Below, in pieces: positions 5,377 through 5,812 of a DNA stretch of 5,812 nucleotides. The notes beneath the pieces were generated by a model. The model was not told the origin of the DNA and did not search any database. It was given only the letters and a program-made list of their open reading frames with translations. Origin of the DNA: Opitutaceae bacterium (GTDB lineage: Bacteria > Verrucomicrobiota > Verrucomicrobiia > Opitutales > Opitutaceae); contig PMSP01000352.1 in the NCBI GenBank assembly GCA_003168315.1, positions 1 through 5,812 on the forward strand, in the 5' to 3' direction. The first letter of the stretch is position 1. Every line of letters starts with the position of its first letter. A program made the translations under genes and the position numbers.

Positions 5377-5812
5377 GTGGAGCGCCGTTGGCTGCTATTT
5401 CTCGTACCCCTGGTCACCGCTTCGGCTCACGACATCATTACGACGCCGATCACCTGGGATCGCGAAATCTCACGCATCATCCATGAGCGCTGTGCGTCCT
5501 GCCATCACGACGGGGGACGGGCCTTCTCGCTGATGACTTACGCAGCGGCGCGCCCTTGGGCCGTCGCCATCAAAGAAGAAGTGCTGGAGCGGCGCATGCC
5601 TCCCTGGGGCGCGGTCAAAGGTTTCGGCGATTTTCGCAACGATAAGGCGCTCACCCCCGAGCAACTCGAACTCATCGTCAGTTGGGCGGGTGGCGGCGTG
5701 CCGGAAGGCGAGGCGAAGGATCTGGCGCCGGATCCCAAATTCGAACAGCCGGCCGACGTTCCCACGCACGGATCAATCGCGGTCAGCGGCGAGTTCGAAC
5801 TGCGCAACGATT
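5377..5812 (+). CDS. Secreted cytochrome c-domain protein (3' partial)
   Basis: The open frame runs off the right edge with no stop, so only the first 145 residues are visible. GTG 5377 gives a signal peptide, VERRWLLFLVPLVTASA, ending at an ASA site before His18. An in-frame ATG at 5344 would overlap the divergent methyltransferase and place extra residues before the basic ERR, so I prefer the GTG. The mature part begins with a class I-like c-type haem domain: ITWDREISRIIHERCASCHH with the CxxCH at 39-43, then RPWAVAIKEEVLERRMPPWG with Met74 as a possible axial ligand, then LTPEQLELIVSWAGGGVPEG. Acidobacteriota proteins with this N-terminal domain are often followed by a copper type II ascorbate-dependent monooxygenase-like or other redox domain; what follows here is outside the window. 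Covalent haem attachment would take place in the periplasm. About 40 of 145 codons end in A or T (hand count). Confidence 0.85.
   Translation, partial: MERRWLLFLVPLVTASAHDIITTPITWDREISRIIHERCASCHHDGGRAFSLMTYAAARPWAVAIKEEVLERRMPPWGAVKGFGDFRNDKALTPEQLELIVSWAGGGVPEGEAKDLAPDPKFEQPADVPTHGSIAVSGEFELRND

Overview
The window reads as DNA from high-GC Gram-negative bacteria. It encodes a TonB-dependent outer-membrane receptor, an exported haem protein and an exported methyltransferase. The right-hand part resembles Acidobacteriota of the Solibacter/Bryobacter kind, because the pairing of a CxxCH/MPPW cytochrome domain with a signal-peptide-bearing methyltransferase is familiar there; this assignment is inference. 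The left part (1 to about 4220) is very GC-rich, with few codons ending in A or T. The right part (about 4230 to 5812) is clearly less GC-biased at third positions.

Layout. 2-1441 (+) is the C-terminal barrel of a TonB-dependent receptor whose start lies outside the window. Converging on it is a two-gene minus-strand operon: an XRE-type HTH protein ('mobile mystery protein A', 2032-2427) followed, with an 11-nt overlap, by a Fic-domain protein ('mobile mystery protein B', 1452-2042). This pair resembles an addiction module. It is preceded by an AT-rich control region (2425-2518) carrying a perfect 10-bp inverted repeat. A minus-strand EamA/DMT permease (2519-3493) follows. A 151-bp divergent gap then leads to a plus-strand ORF (3645-4442).

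That ORF is the most unusual object in the window. Its first ~190 residues are the N-terminal PPK2 domain of a two-domain polyphosphate:AMP phosphotransferase. Its last ~70 residues are the C-terminal end of a formate dehydrogenase alpha subunit (FdsA type), joined in frame at a short shared Ser-Glu-Arg stretch. Three bases later comes fdsD, the formate dehydrogenase delta subunit, as expected downstream of fdsA. Codon usage changes near the same point. The simplest readings are a chimeric assembly join of two genomes, or a real deletion/recombination that fused the two genes.

Right of the junction, fdsD converges on an exported class I SAM-dependent methyltransferase (4659-5354, minus), with a hairpin covering both 3' ends. 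The methyltransferase is divergent, by only 22 bp, from a secreted c-type cytochrome-domain protein (5377 onward, plus) that runs off the window. No tRNA, rRNA, CRISPR array or insertion sequence was seen.
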